17,662 nt of DNA from JAQYVZ01 sp035269105 (GTDB lineage: Bacteria > Desulfobacterota > Desulfuromonadia > Desulfuromonadales > BM103), in contig DATFJP010000293.1 in assembly GCA_035269105.1 (NCBI GenBank), forward strand, positions 1-17,662, written 5' to 3'. Position numbers and translations under genes: made by a program. Under the pieces are notes generated by a model. The model was not told where the DNA came from. It ran no database searches and was given only the letters and a program-made list of their open reading frames with translations. Positions 8,587 through 15,504 of this stretch are shown in pieces. Every line of letters begins with the position of its first letter. Positions within the stretch are counted from its first letter, which is position 1.

Positions 8587-9987
8587 TCAGCCTCCCCCCC
8601 CGGTCGACGGGTCCTGCATGGAGGACTTGAGCATGCCGACCACCTTCTCGAGCTGCATGGCCCGGGAGCCTTTGACCAGCAACCGGTCGCCCGGTTGCAG
8701 CAGCTCACGCAGGCGAGCGGCGACTGCAGCGTGGTCCTCGCCGGCTTCGACACACTCTTCGGCCAAACCCGCCTCTGTGGCACCATGCCCGATTTCCATG
8801 GCGAGCTGGCCGAAGACCAATAGTTGATCGACACAGCCGGCAGCGATGCGACCCACTTCTCGATGCAGATCCTCGGCGGCGGTTCCCAGTTCCAGCATAT
8901 CGCCCAGCAAGGCGATCCGCCGGGTGGCCCGCCCCATGTCGTGCAGTGCGTCGAGGGCGGCCCTGACCGACAGGGGATTGGCATTATAGCTGTCGTCGAG
9001 AATGAGGATGTCATTGGCCAGCCTCACCAGTTCCATGCGTCCCGGGCAGGGCACGAAGGCCTCCAGTCCGGCCGCGATATCATCGATGTCGACCTCGAGA
9101 ACCCAGGCTGCAGCGGCGGCCGCCAGGGCGTTCATCACATTGTGCCGCCCCGGCAGGGGCAAACGGACTCGGCGTTGCTCGCCGTCGAGGTGCAGCAGAA
9201 AATCCACGACGCCGTTGCCGGCCGCTATCTGTTCGGCATGGACGTCAGCCTCTGCAAGGGAGCCAAAGGTGATGCGCTTCACCCCATTGGCAATCGGGAG
9301 TCGCCGGACCTGTTCGTCGTCGACATTGACGATCGCAGTGCCGCAGTCCGGCAGATTGGCGAACAGCTCCCCCTTGGCCCTGGCAACGGCTTCGATGCCT
9401 CCCAGGGTTTCCAGGTGGGCCCGGCCGATATTGGTAATCAGGCCGATCGTCGGCGAGGCGATCTCCGTCAGTCTGGTGATTTCACCCCGCTCGCTCATCC
9501 CCAGTTCGATCACCGCCCATTTTTGTTCCGGCCGTAATTCGAACAGGGTCAGCGGCACCCCGACCAGGTTGTTAAAGTTGCCCGCCGATTTCAGCCCTTC
9601 GCCGGTCCGCGAAAGAATCGAGGCCAGCATTTCCTTGGTGGTGGTCTTGCCGGTCGTGCCGGTGATGCCGACCACCGGGCCATTGAAGCGATTGCGGAGG
9701 GCGGCCGCCAGGTCGCCAAGCGCTTTCAAGGTATCCGGCACCAGGACCACCGGCAGCGGCAGCCCACCCACCGCCTCTTCGCTCAGGCAGGCCGCGGCGC
9801 CGAGTTGGGCGGCTTGAGCCAGGAAGTCGTGACCGTCGAAATTCGGTCCGCGCAGAGGGATGAACAGCTCTCCCGGCTGCAGAACCCGGCTGTTGGTGCA
9901 AATACCCTGGATCTTGACGTCGATGCCGTTGCGAATCAAACGCCCGCCGGTCGCTTCGGCCACGAACCGAACATCCAGTTCATTCAT
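8587..9987 (-). CDS. murF: UDP-N-acetylmuramoyl-tripeptide--D-alanyl-D-alanine ligase
   Basis: MurF adds D-Ala-D-Ala, the product of Ddl, to the UDP-MurNAc tripeptide and completes the cytoplasmic precursor. The 466-residue product has a MurF-type N-terminal domain (ICTNSRVLQPGELFIPLRG, about 29-47), the P-loop GITGTTGKTTTKEM (107-120), the central NIGRAHLE motif and a C-terminal ILDDSYNANPLS. All of these are typical of MurF. The frame is open further up into murE, but the ATG at 9987 is preceded by GGGAGGTAGCC, an excellent Shine-Dalgarno with 5-base spacing. The gene overlaps the end of murE by 8 bases. The last residues are a glycine-rich run (TGGGG) of unlikely importance. Confidence 0.97.
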   Translation of the reverse strand: MNELDVRFVAEATGGRLIRNGIDVKIQGICTNSRVLQPGELFIPLRGPNFDGHDFLAQAAQLGAAACLSEEAVGGLPLPVVLVPDTLKALGDLAAALRNRFNGPVVGITGTTGKTTTKEMLASILSRTGEGLKSAGNFNNLVGVPLTLFELRPEQKWAVIELGMSERGEITRLTEIASPTIGLITNIGRAHLETLGGIEAVARAKGELFANLPDCGTAIVNVDDEQVRRLPIANGVKRITFGSLAEADVHAEQIAAGNGVVDFLLHLDGEQRRVRLPLPGRHNVMNALAAAAAAWVLEVDIDDIAAGLEAFVPCPGRMELVRLANDILILDDSYNANPLSVRAALDALHDMGRATRRIALLGDMLELGTAAEDLHREVGRIAAGCVDQLLVFGQLAMEIGHGATEAGLAEECVEAGEDHAAVAARLRELLQPGDRLLVKGSRAMQLEKVVGMLKSSMQDPSTGGGG

Positions 9988-11494
9988 GGCTACCTCCCGC
10001 AGCAAGGGCCAGACGCAGCTCTTCCCGGTCGTCGAAATGAATCCTCTTCGTGCCCAGGATCTGGTAGTCCTCATGCCCCTTGCCGGCAACCAGCAACAGG
10101 TCGCCGGCCTGCAACAAGGAAACCGCAGTGCGAATCGCCTGGCGGCGATCTGGAATGACCAGGTAGCCGGGGCTTTCGGCTTTTCTTGCTTCAGCAAGCG
10201 TCCATTCCCGGTCATGCACCCGGGCCAGTCCCCTCTTGACATCTTCGATGATCTTCAGCGGATCCTCGGTCCTGGGGTTGTCCGAGGTGACCAGAGCGAT
10301 GTCCGAGAAGCGGCCGGCAACCTCCCCCATGACCGGCCGCTTGCCGGGGTCACGGTCGCCGCCGCAACCGAAAACGGTCAGCAGCCGACCGGGACGCAGG
10401 GCCTGCATGGCCTCCAGGACCCGCTTGAGAGCATCCCCGGTATGGGCATAATCGACGAGGATGACCGCATCCCGTGCATTGTCGACCTTCTCGAGCCGGC
10501 CGGGAACCTGCGGCGCCGTCGTCAAACCCGCTTCGATGGCGGAGACCGGCAGTTGCAGTGCGATAGCGGCGGCGACGGCACACAGCAGATTTTCTACGTT
10601 GTATTCGCCCAGCAGGGGAGAAACGACCTGAATCGGACCCTCCGGTGTCTGCACACGCCCCCGGATGCCAGCCAGGTTGACCTCAAGCTGCAGAGGATGG
10701 ACAGCGGCTGACCGTGTTCGACCGCAGGTCAGGGCTCCGCTGACCTGCTGGACCAGGCGCTCGCCATAGGGGTCGGAGATATTGACGACCGCCCGACCAC
10801 CGTCCCTCGCCAGCAATTCCTGGAACAAGCGGCATTTGCTCTGAAAATAGCGATCCATATCGTGATGGTAGTCGAGATGTTCGGGGGTGAGGTTGGTGAA
10901 CACCCCCACCCTGAAATGCAGCCCATCGACCCGGTACTGGTCCAGGGCATGGGAAGACACCTCCAGAACCAGCGAACGTGCACCTTGCCGCCGGAAATCG
11001 GCAATGTGCGCCAGCAGTTCAGGTGCTTCGGGCGTTGTGTAAGGTGCCGGGTGCTGCTGGTCGCGGTAGCGGTAGTCGACGGTGCCGACCACCGCCGGCG
11101 TCAGGCCCGCCCGTTGCAGAATCGTTTCCAGCAGATAGCTGACCGTGGTCTTGCCATTGGTCCCGGTGACGCCGACCACCGGCATGTCTTCGGTCGGATC
11201 GTCGTAATAGTTGCGAGCCGCAATCGCCATCGTCTGCCTGGCGTTCGCGACTACCACACCGGCTCTCCCCTCCGGCAGGGTGCACTCGCGTTCCGAGATG
11301 ACGGCGCGGGCGCCGCGCTGCACAGCCTCTGCCACGAAAGCATGACCGTCGTGGACCAGGCCGCCGAGCGCGAAAAAGCCACAGCCGGGCTGCACCTGCC
11401 TGGAATCAAAACAGAGACCCGTGATTTCCACGGTCTCCGGGCCAGACAAGGATTTAATCGGGCAATCTTTCAGTATTTCAGACAGCAGCATCAT
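9980..11494 (-). CDS. murE: UDP-MurNAc-L-Ala-D-Glu--2,6-diaminopimelate ligase
   Basis: MurE adds the third stem residue. The 504-residue protein has the N-terminal domain with LCFDSRQVQPGCGFFAL (27-43), the P-loop VVGVTGTNGKTTVSY (106-120), the central NLTPEHLDYHHDMDRYFQSK and the C-terminal substrate-specificity motif DNPR (405-408). DNPR marks meso-diaminopimelate specificity, as against the Lys-adding form, so the cell wall should be the usual Gram-negative A1-gamma type. Downstream of it GKGHEDYQ is conserved. The start is ATGATG at 11494/11491, nine bases after the ftsI stop; the Shine-Dalgarno (AGGCCGAG) is moderate. Confidence 0.98.
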   Translation of the reverse strand: MMLLSEILKDCPIKSLSGPETVEITGLCFDSRQVQPGCGFFALGGLVHDGHAFVAEAVQRGARAVISERECTLPEGRAGVVVANARQTMAIAARNYYDDPTEDMPVVGVTGTNGKTTVSYLLETILQRAGLTPAVVGTVDYRYRDQQHPAPYTTPEAPELLAHIADFRRQGARSLVLEVSSHALDQYRVDGLHFRVGVFTNLTPEHLDYHHDMDRYFQSKCRLFQELLARDGGRAVVNISDPYGERLVQQVSGALTCGRTRSAAVHPLQLEVNLAGIRGRVQTPEGPIQVVSPLLGEYNVENLLCAVAAAIALQLPVSAIEAGLTTAPQVPGRLEKVDNARDAVILVDYAHTGDALKRVLEAMQALRPGRLLTVFGCGGDRDPGKRPVMGEVAGRFSDIALVTSDNPRTEDPLKIIEDVKRGLARVHDREWTLAEARKAESPGYLVIPDRRQAIRTAVSLLQAGDLLLVAGKGHEDYQILGTKRIHFDDREELRLALAAGGSHE

Positions 11495-11503
11495 CTCGGC
11501 CTG

Positions 11504-13486
11504 TCATCCGGGGGGCGCCAGCTTGACCCAGGCCGGCATGCCATAGGAAATTCCGACCCCGGGCGGCGGCGATTGTTCGACTACCTGCCCCTGGCCCCGA
11601 AAACTCAGGTTCAATTTTCGGTCCTCCATCAGGCGGAGGACCTGCCGGTAACTCATGCCGTGAAAATCAGGCATGCTCGGCCCCTCAGTGCCCTGTTCCC
11701 AGCCTGCGGACCGTATAGGGACGACCTGTTTTTGCGGAAGATCGTTGAAAAACTGTTCGAGGGTGGGCTGTCGCTGTTCAGGCACGACCGCTCTGGTCGG
11801 CGGAATCCGCAGATACTGCAGAGCCTGCCCGGCAATTCGGGAAAAAACCGGCGCAGCCACCAATCCTCCGTAAACATGCTTCTGGGGTTCGTCGATGGTG
11901 ACCAGGATCACCAGCCGCGGCGCCTCGACCGGAACGAAGCCGACAAAAGAAGCAAGCCGCTTGTCGGCCGAGTATCCCCCGGTCACCGGGTCGACCTTCT
12001 GAGCGGTACCGGTTTTGCCGGCAACTCGGAAACCGGGAACCTGGGCCTTGACGGCCGTGCCACCATCCGCCGTCGTCGACTCCATCATCGAGGTCACGAC
12101 CTGGGCAACATCGCGGGCGACGACCTTGCGCACCACCCGGGGCTGTCTGGTTTGCCGCACCTGCCCCTGCTGATCGACGATTTTTTCGACCACATAAGGC
12201 TCCATCAGGTAGCCATCATTGGCAATCGCGGCAGTAGCGGCCGCCATCTGCAGCGGGGTGACGGTCAAGCCCTGGCCAAAAGAAATGGCGGCCAGGTCGA
12301 CCTCAAACCAGCGATTCGGGTCATGCACCAGTCCGCCCTGTTCACCGGGCAGGTCGATCCCGGTCGGCGAGCCGAAGCCGAACTTGCGAATATAGTTGTA
12401 ATAGCTTTCTCTTTCCAGGAGCTTGCCAATTTTGGCCGAGCCGATGTTGGAACTGTATTTGATGATCTCCAGCGGGGTCAGCTTCTGGTAAGGCTTGTGA
12501 TCGTGGATGGTTTTGCCGCCGACATGGAAGCGACCGTTTTCACAATCGATTCGCTGGGAGGTCTTGATCACCGCCTCGTTGAGAGCCGCCGCCATCAGAA
12601 AAATCTTGAACGTCGAACCCGGTTCGAAGGTATCGCAGATCGCCCGGTTTCGCCATTGGGCCGGCTCATGGCGGGCAAAGGCATTGGGGTTGTATGTCGG
12701 TCGACTGGCCATGGCCAGGATCTTGCCGGTCGCTGGTTCAAGCACGACCACGGTGCCGGCCCTGGCGTCGGCCGCTTCGATCCCCGCAGCGAGTTCCCGT
12801 TCGACGATATACTGCAGGTTCTTGTCCAGGGTCAGGTACAGGTCGTGACCGCGGCTCGCTCCCTGTATCTCCGGCACGCCGGCGCCGAGTCCGCGTCCCA
12901 GAGCATCCCTCTCGGTCACCAGGAATCCGCCGCTGCCGAGCAGAGCCTGGTCGTAAAACAGTTCGAGGCCCTCAAGACCTTTCGGATCAAGCCCGGTAAA
13001 GCCGAGCAGGTGAGCCGCCACGCCGGAATTCGGATAAAAGCGGCGGGGCTCTTTGATTCGATGGACACCGTCGATCCCGAGCCCCTGCGCCGCTTCGCTC
13101 TGCTGGGGCGACACCTGGCGTTTCAACCAGGTGAAGTTCCGGTTGCCTTTCAGCCTGGCCGCCACCGTTTCTGCCGGCAGATCAAGAGCCTTGGCCAACT
13201 GCCGCGAGGCATCGCCCCGATCTTCGATCTTGCGCGGCTCGGCGAAGATGGAGTCGACATCGATGCTGACAGCCAGTTCTTCACCGTTGCGGTCATAGAT
13301 AGTGCCGCGCTGCGGCGTCAGAGACACGATTTTCTGATGCTGTTTCTCAGCACGCTCGAGCCATTCGCCGCCGTGCAATACCTGGAGATCGAAAGCGCGA
13401 AACCCCACCAGCAGAAAGCCGAGCAGGAACAAGCCTCCGATCAGGCGGATGCGGATTCTGATGCTTTTCTCCACACGGTGGCTCAT
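11504..13486 (-). CDS. ftsI: Peptidoglycan D,D-transpeptidase FtsI (class B PBP) with C-terminal PASTA domain
   Basis: This is the septal transpeptidase (PBP3, penicillin target), anchored in the inner membrane with its catalytic domain in the periplasm. The 660 residues comprise a cytoplasmic basic start, a membrane helix at about 13-36, and a class B dimerisation domain beginning at about 55 (TPQRGTIYDRNGEELA). The transpeptidase domain has catalytic Ser291 in STFK (291-294), SSN (345-347) and KTG (491-493). After about residue 600 comes a PASTA module (MPDFHGMSYRQVLRLMEDRK and VVEQSPPPGVGI). Enterobacterial FtsI lacks PASTA; it is more usual in SpoVD/PBP2x-like proteins and in some deltaproteobacteria. 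The ATG overlaps the ftsL stop by one base (TGATG) with no clear Shine-Dalgarno, so translation is probably coupled to ftsL. Confidence 0.97.
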   Translation of the reverse strand: MSHRVEKSIRIRIRLIGGLFLLGFLLVGFRAFDLQVLHGGEWLERAEKQHQKIVSLTPQRGTIYDRNGEELAVSIDVDSIFAEPRKIEDRGDASRQLAKALDLPAETVAARLKGNRNFTWLKRQVSPQQSEAAQGLGIDGVHRIKEPRRFYPNSGVAAHLLGFTGLDPKGLEGLELFYDQALLGSGGFLVTERDALGRGLGAGVPEIQGASRGHDLYLTLDKNLQYIVERELAAGIEAADARAGTVVVLEPATGKILAMASRPTYNPNAFARHEPAQWRNRAICDTFEPGSTFKIFLMAAALNEAVIKTSQRIDCENGRFHVGGKTIHDHKPYQKLTPLEIIKYSSNIGSAKIGKLLERESYYNYIRKFGFGSPTGIDLPGEQGGLVHDPNRWFEVDLAAISFGQGLTVTPLQMAAATAAIANDGYLMEPYVVEKIVDQQGQVRQTRQPRVVRKVVARDVAQVVTSMMESTTADGGTAVKAQVPGFRVAGKTGTAQKVDPVTGGYSADKRLASFVGFVPVEAPRLVILVTIDEPQKHVYGGLVAAPVFSRIAGQALQYLRIPPTRAVVPEQRQPTLEQFFNDLPQKQVVPIRSAGWEQGTEGPSMPDFHGMSYRQVLRLMEDRKLNLSFRGQGQVVEQSPPPGVGISYGMPAWVKLAPPG

Positions 13487-13803
13487 CAGTCGACGGTAAT
13501 CACCTGTTCGGGGATCGGCAGGCGCAGGCCCAGTTCCTGCCTGGCAACTCTCTCGATCCGATCCGGACTGCTCAAGGTTGCGGCCTCCAGAGTCAGCTGC
13601 GCCATCTGCTGGCGACTGCGGCGCAGTTCATTTTCGATTGCGGAGATATCGTATTCAAGGCTGGTCACCTGGACCCGCGACCAGACGAAAAACAGGGCGA
13701 CCAGAGAAAACAGGCCGATGAAGCCGAGGACCGGCAGCAAAGGCGGTTTGTGCAAGGCAAAGCCGTTGATCTTCGGCAAGGCTTTGAGTGTGGTTTCTGC
13801 CAT
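13486..13803 (-). CDS. ftsL: Cell division protein FtsL
   Basis: FtsL is a small bitopic membrane protein of the FtsQLB complex that activates FtsWI. The 105-residue product has a short cytoplasmic part, one transmembrane segment at about 21-41, and a heptad-like periplasmic coiled coil at about 45-75. Its C-terminus (SSPDRIERVARQELGLRLP) has the form usual in FtsL/FtsB proteins. Sequence similarity in this family is low, so position between rsmH and ftsI carries much of the call. The frame opens at 13881, but that would overlap rsmH. GGAGG at 13808-13812 is only one base from the ATG at 13806 and four bases from the ATG at 13803, so I favour 13803. Confidence 0.92.
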   Translation of the reverse strand: MAETTLKALPKINGFALHKPPLLPVLGFIGLFSLVALFFVWSRVQVTSLEYDISAIENELRRSRQQMAQLTLEAATLSSPDRIERVARQELGLRLPIPEQVITVD

Positions 13804-13807
13804 CATC

Positions 13808-13812
13808 CCTCC
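13808..13812 (-). promoter_or_regulatory. Shine-Dalgarno deciding the ftsL start
   Basis: GGAGG on the minus strand, followed by GATGATG. Spacing is one base to the first ATG (13806) and four to the second (13803), favouring the second. The same four-base spacing occurs at ftsA (771) in this cluster. Confidence 0.7.
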
Positions 13813-13849
13813 CTTGTCCCTTGAGTCATGCGTGTTACGGCGGTCGATC

Positions 13850-14794
13850 TCACAGACGTTCGACCGCGCGGAGAACGGCACTGCGTGCCCGGGGATTTTC
13901 CTTCGTCTCGGCTTCCGCGGCGCGGACCCCCCGCCGGGTCAGCACCTTGAGAAGAGCCCGATGATCGCAGCTGCAGACGGCCAGCCGCGGCGGACAGATG
14001 CAGTCGATCGCAGCATCGCGGAAAAAGTGCTTGACGATGCGGTCCTCCAGCGAATGAAAACTGATCACCACCAGTCGCGCGCCGGGCTTCAAGGCCGCTG
14101 AGGCCTCACCCAGGCCCTCTCGCAACCGGTCCAGTTCGCTGTTGACGAAAATCCGCAGCGCCTGGAAGACCCGGGTTGCCGGATGGATCCGCTGCGGGCC
14201 GCGCCCGCCGGGTACGACGCGGCTGACCAGTTCGGCCAGCTGCCGGGTCGAGGTCAGCGGCTGGGCCTCCCGGACCCTGACCACCTCGCGGGCGATCCGC
14301 CTGGCCCAGCGTTCTTCACCGTAATCCCGGAAAACCTTGGTCAGCATCGCGGCATCCTCTGCGGCCAGGACATCAGCGGCCGTCCTTGCTTGATCCGGGT
14401 CCATCCGCATGTCCAGCGGGCCGTCCTCCCGGAAGGAAAAACCACGCTCCGGGCTGTCCAACTGATGGGAAGAAACACCAATGTCCAGCAATACGCCATC
14501 CACCTGTTCAATCTGCAGCGCCGCCAGATGTCGTTGCAGATCGCCGAAATTACCGCGCCGCGGGATGAACCGTGCGCCGAATTCGCTCAAGTTTTTTTCA
14601 GCGGCCGCCAGGGCATCCGGATCCTGGTCGAGACCGACCAGCCGGCCGTCAGGCGCTGCCGCCTCGAGAATCAGCCGGGCATGACCGCCGCCGCCGACCG
14701 TACCGTCCAGGTAGAGGCCACCGGGACGAGGCTGCAGCCAGGCCAGGACCTCATCGGCCAGCACCGGGACATGCGCAAACGGCTGCCCCGCCAA
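13850..14794 (-). CDS. rsmH: 16S rRNA (cytosine(1402)-N(4))-methyltransferase, TTG start
   Basis: RsmH (formerly MraW) is an AdoMet-dependent methyltransferase acting on C1402 in the decoding centre of 16S rRNA. The 314-residue product begins with the family's typical HVPVLADEV (8-16), has the AdoMet-binding DGTVGGGGHA (30-39), VLLDIGVSSHQLDSPERGFS (101-120, catalytic region), and a C-terminal VISFHSLEDRIVKHFF. The only start that keeps HVPV in frame is TTG at 14794: the in-frame codons upstream are CCG and then the TGA that ends mraZ, and the ATG inside (14772) is in another frame. No strong Shine-Dalgarno is seen. mraZ and rsmH are therefore in the same frame, separated by one stop and one codon. 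Confidence 0.97.
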   Translation of the reverse strand: MAGQPFAHVPVLADEVLAWLQPRPGGLYLDGTVGGGGHARLILEAAAPDGRLVGLDQDPDALAAAEKNLSEFGARFIPRRGNFGDLQRHLAALQIEQVDGVLLDIGVSSHQLDSPERGFSFREDGPLDMRMDPDQARTAADVLAAEDAAMLTKVFRDYGEERWARRIAREVVRVREAQPLTSTRQLAELVSRVVPGGRGPQRIHPATRVFQALRIFVNSELDRLREGLGEASAALKPGARLVVISFHSLEDRIVKHFFRDAAIDCICPPRLAVCSCDHRALLKVLTRRGVRAAEAETKENPRARSAVLRAVERL

Positions 14795-14797
14795 CGG

Positions 14798-15253
14798 TCA
14801 GAGCCCCAGCTCGAAGCGCTTCTGCCGCTGGTCGGCCATGCGCCGCTCGGCTTCAGCCTGCGTTTCGAGGTACTTGGTCTTGTTCCATATCTGAATTTTA
14901 CCGTCGCCGCCAACCACCACGACATCGCGAACGCCGTCGGTGTCCAGCTGGCAATACTCGCGCAGGGCCTGGGGCAGCTGGATGCGGCCCTGCTTGTCGA
15001 AGGTCACGTGGGCGGCGGGGGTCACTGTGGTGAGATGAAGGTCTTCCCGAAACTGGTCATGGGGAAGCTGGGCGAATTTTTCGAGGAACTTCTCCCATTG
15101 AGAAACGGGATAGGCGGCAATTCCGCTGCGATCCTGGGTGACGACCAAGGTTTCGTCACCGTAAGTCTCCCGCAGTACTTCGCGGAACCTGGCCGGGATG
15201 CTGGCCCGGCCCTTGGCATCGACGGAATTGTAATAGACACCCTGGAAACCCAT
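14798..15253 (-). CDS. mraZ: Transcriptional regulator MraZ
   Basis: MraZ is a DNA-binding protein of the SpoVT-AbrB fold that forms ring oligomers and regulates the dcw cluster, usually by repressing its own promoter. The 151-residue product has two tandem repeats, each with the conserved DxxxR core: DAKGRASIPARFRE at 12-25 and DKQGRIQLPQALRE further on. The frame also has an ATG at 15283 (adding MVSFSAKEGH). I chose 15253 because the protein then begins MGFQGVYYN, as usual for the family. AGAGGG also lies four bases upstream of it, whereas the Shine-Dalgarno-like AAGGTG for 15283 would fall at the extreme 5' end of the transcript from the promoter at 15301-15329. Confidence 0.97.
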   Translation of the reverse strand: MGFQGVYYNSVDAKGRASIPARFREVLRETYGDETLVVTQDRSGIAAYPVSQWEKFLEKFAQLPHDQFREDLHLTTVTPAAHVTFDKQGRIQLPQALREYCQLDTDGVRDVVVVGGDGKIQIWNKTKYLETQAEAERRMADQRQKRFELGL

Positions 15254-15257
15254 ATGG

Positions 15258-15263
15258 CCCTCT
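15258..15263 (-). promoter_or_regulatory. Shine-Dalgarno deciding the mraZ start
   Basis: AGAGGG on the minus strand, four bases before the ATG at 15253. It supports this start over the in-frame ATG at 15283. Confidence 0.65.
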
Positions 15264-15276
15264 TTGGCCGAAAAAG

Positions 15277-15291
15277 ACACCATTTAACACC
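15277..15291 (-). promoter_or_regulatory. Candidate MraZ operator: two GGTGT repeats 10 bases apart
   Basis: On the minus strand GGTGT occurs at 15291-15287 and again at 15281-15277, in the contexts AAGGTGTTAA and ATGGTGTCTT. This lies just downstream of the predicted transcription start. Known MraZ boxes are short G-rich direct repeats with about 10-base period in front of mraZ, so position and period fit. Only two units are seen and the core differs from the E. coli TGGG form, so this is a candidate only. Confidence 0.35.
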
Positions 15292-15300
15292 TTGTGGGCA

Positions 15301-15329
15301 AATATAGCCGGGGGCTGTGTCCCTGTCAA
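15301..15329 (-). promoter_or_regulatory. Sigma70-type promoter of the dcw operon (Pmra)
   Basis: On the minus strand a perfect -35 TTGACA (15329-15324) is followed after exactly 17 bases by TATATT (15306-15301), five of six to consensus. The expected start of transcription is near 15294, giving a leader of about 40 bases before the mraZ ATG at 15253. It is the best promoter match I see in the window and probably drives the whole cluster. Confidence 0.85.
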
Positions 15330-15401
15330 GATTAATTTCATTTTTTTAGGGAGTTAGGACATTCTATGCGGTCGGGGCCGGAGTCGAATCAGAGCCTCTG
15401 C

Positions 15402-15445
15402 CGATATGAATCTCTTCTCACCGCCGGTCCAAGAGATTCAAGTCG
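15402..15445. repeat. Inverted repeat between the CBS-domain gene and the dcw promoter
   Basis: TGAATCTCTT (15407-15416) and AAGAGATTCA (15431-15440) form a perfect 10-bp stem with a 14-base loop. Beyond one mismatch, four further pairs (one G-T) extend it to 15402/15445. It lies about 60 bases past the end of the 15505-16767 gene, in the direction of its transcription, and about 70 bases upstream of the dcw -35. No T-run follows on either strand, so it is not a classical intrinsic terminator. It could be a 3' end stabiliser, a Rho-linked end, or a protein site. The rest of 15330-15504 shows nothing else I can name. Confidence 0.6.
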
Positions 15446-15504
15446 CTGATATTCTTCGGGAGAAGCTCATTGGGTGGAGGCAATTTCAGAACAAAAGCTG
15501 CGGG

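Noticed and set aside
10862..14101. A 1079-codon open frame on the plus strand opposite murE, ftsI, ftsL and rsmH
   Set aside because: It is antisense to four well-identified genes. Its protein is low-complexity, rich in Arg, His, Gln and Gly, with no recognisable domain. GC-rich codon use leaves the complementary frame free of stops.
15370..15400. A tRNA T-arm-like stretch (TTCGACTCC on the minus strand)
   Set aside because: The flanking bases do not form the 5-bp T-stem, no acceptor or anticodon arm can be built and there is no CCA. It is neither a tRNA nor a convincing tRNA fragment.
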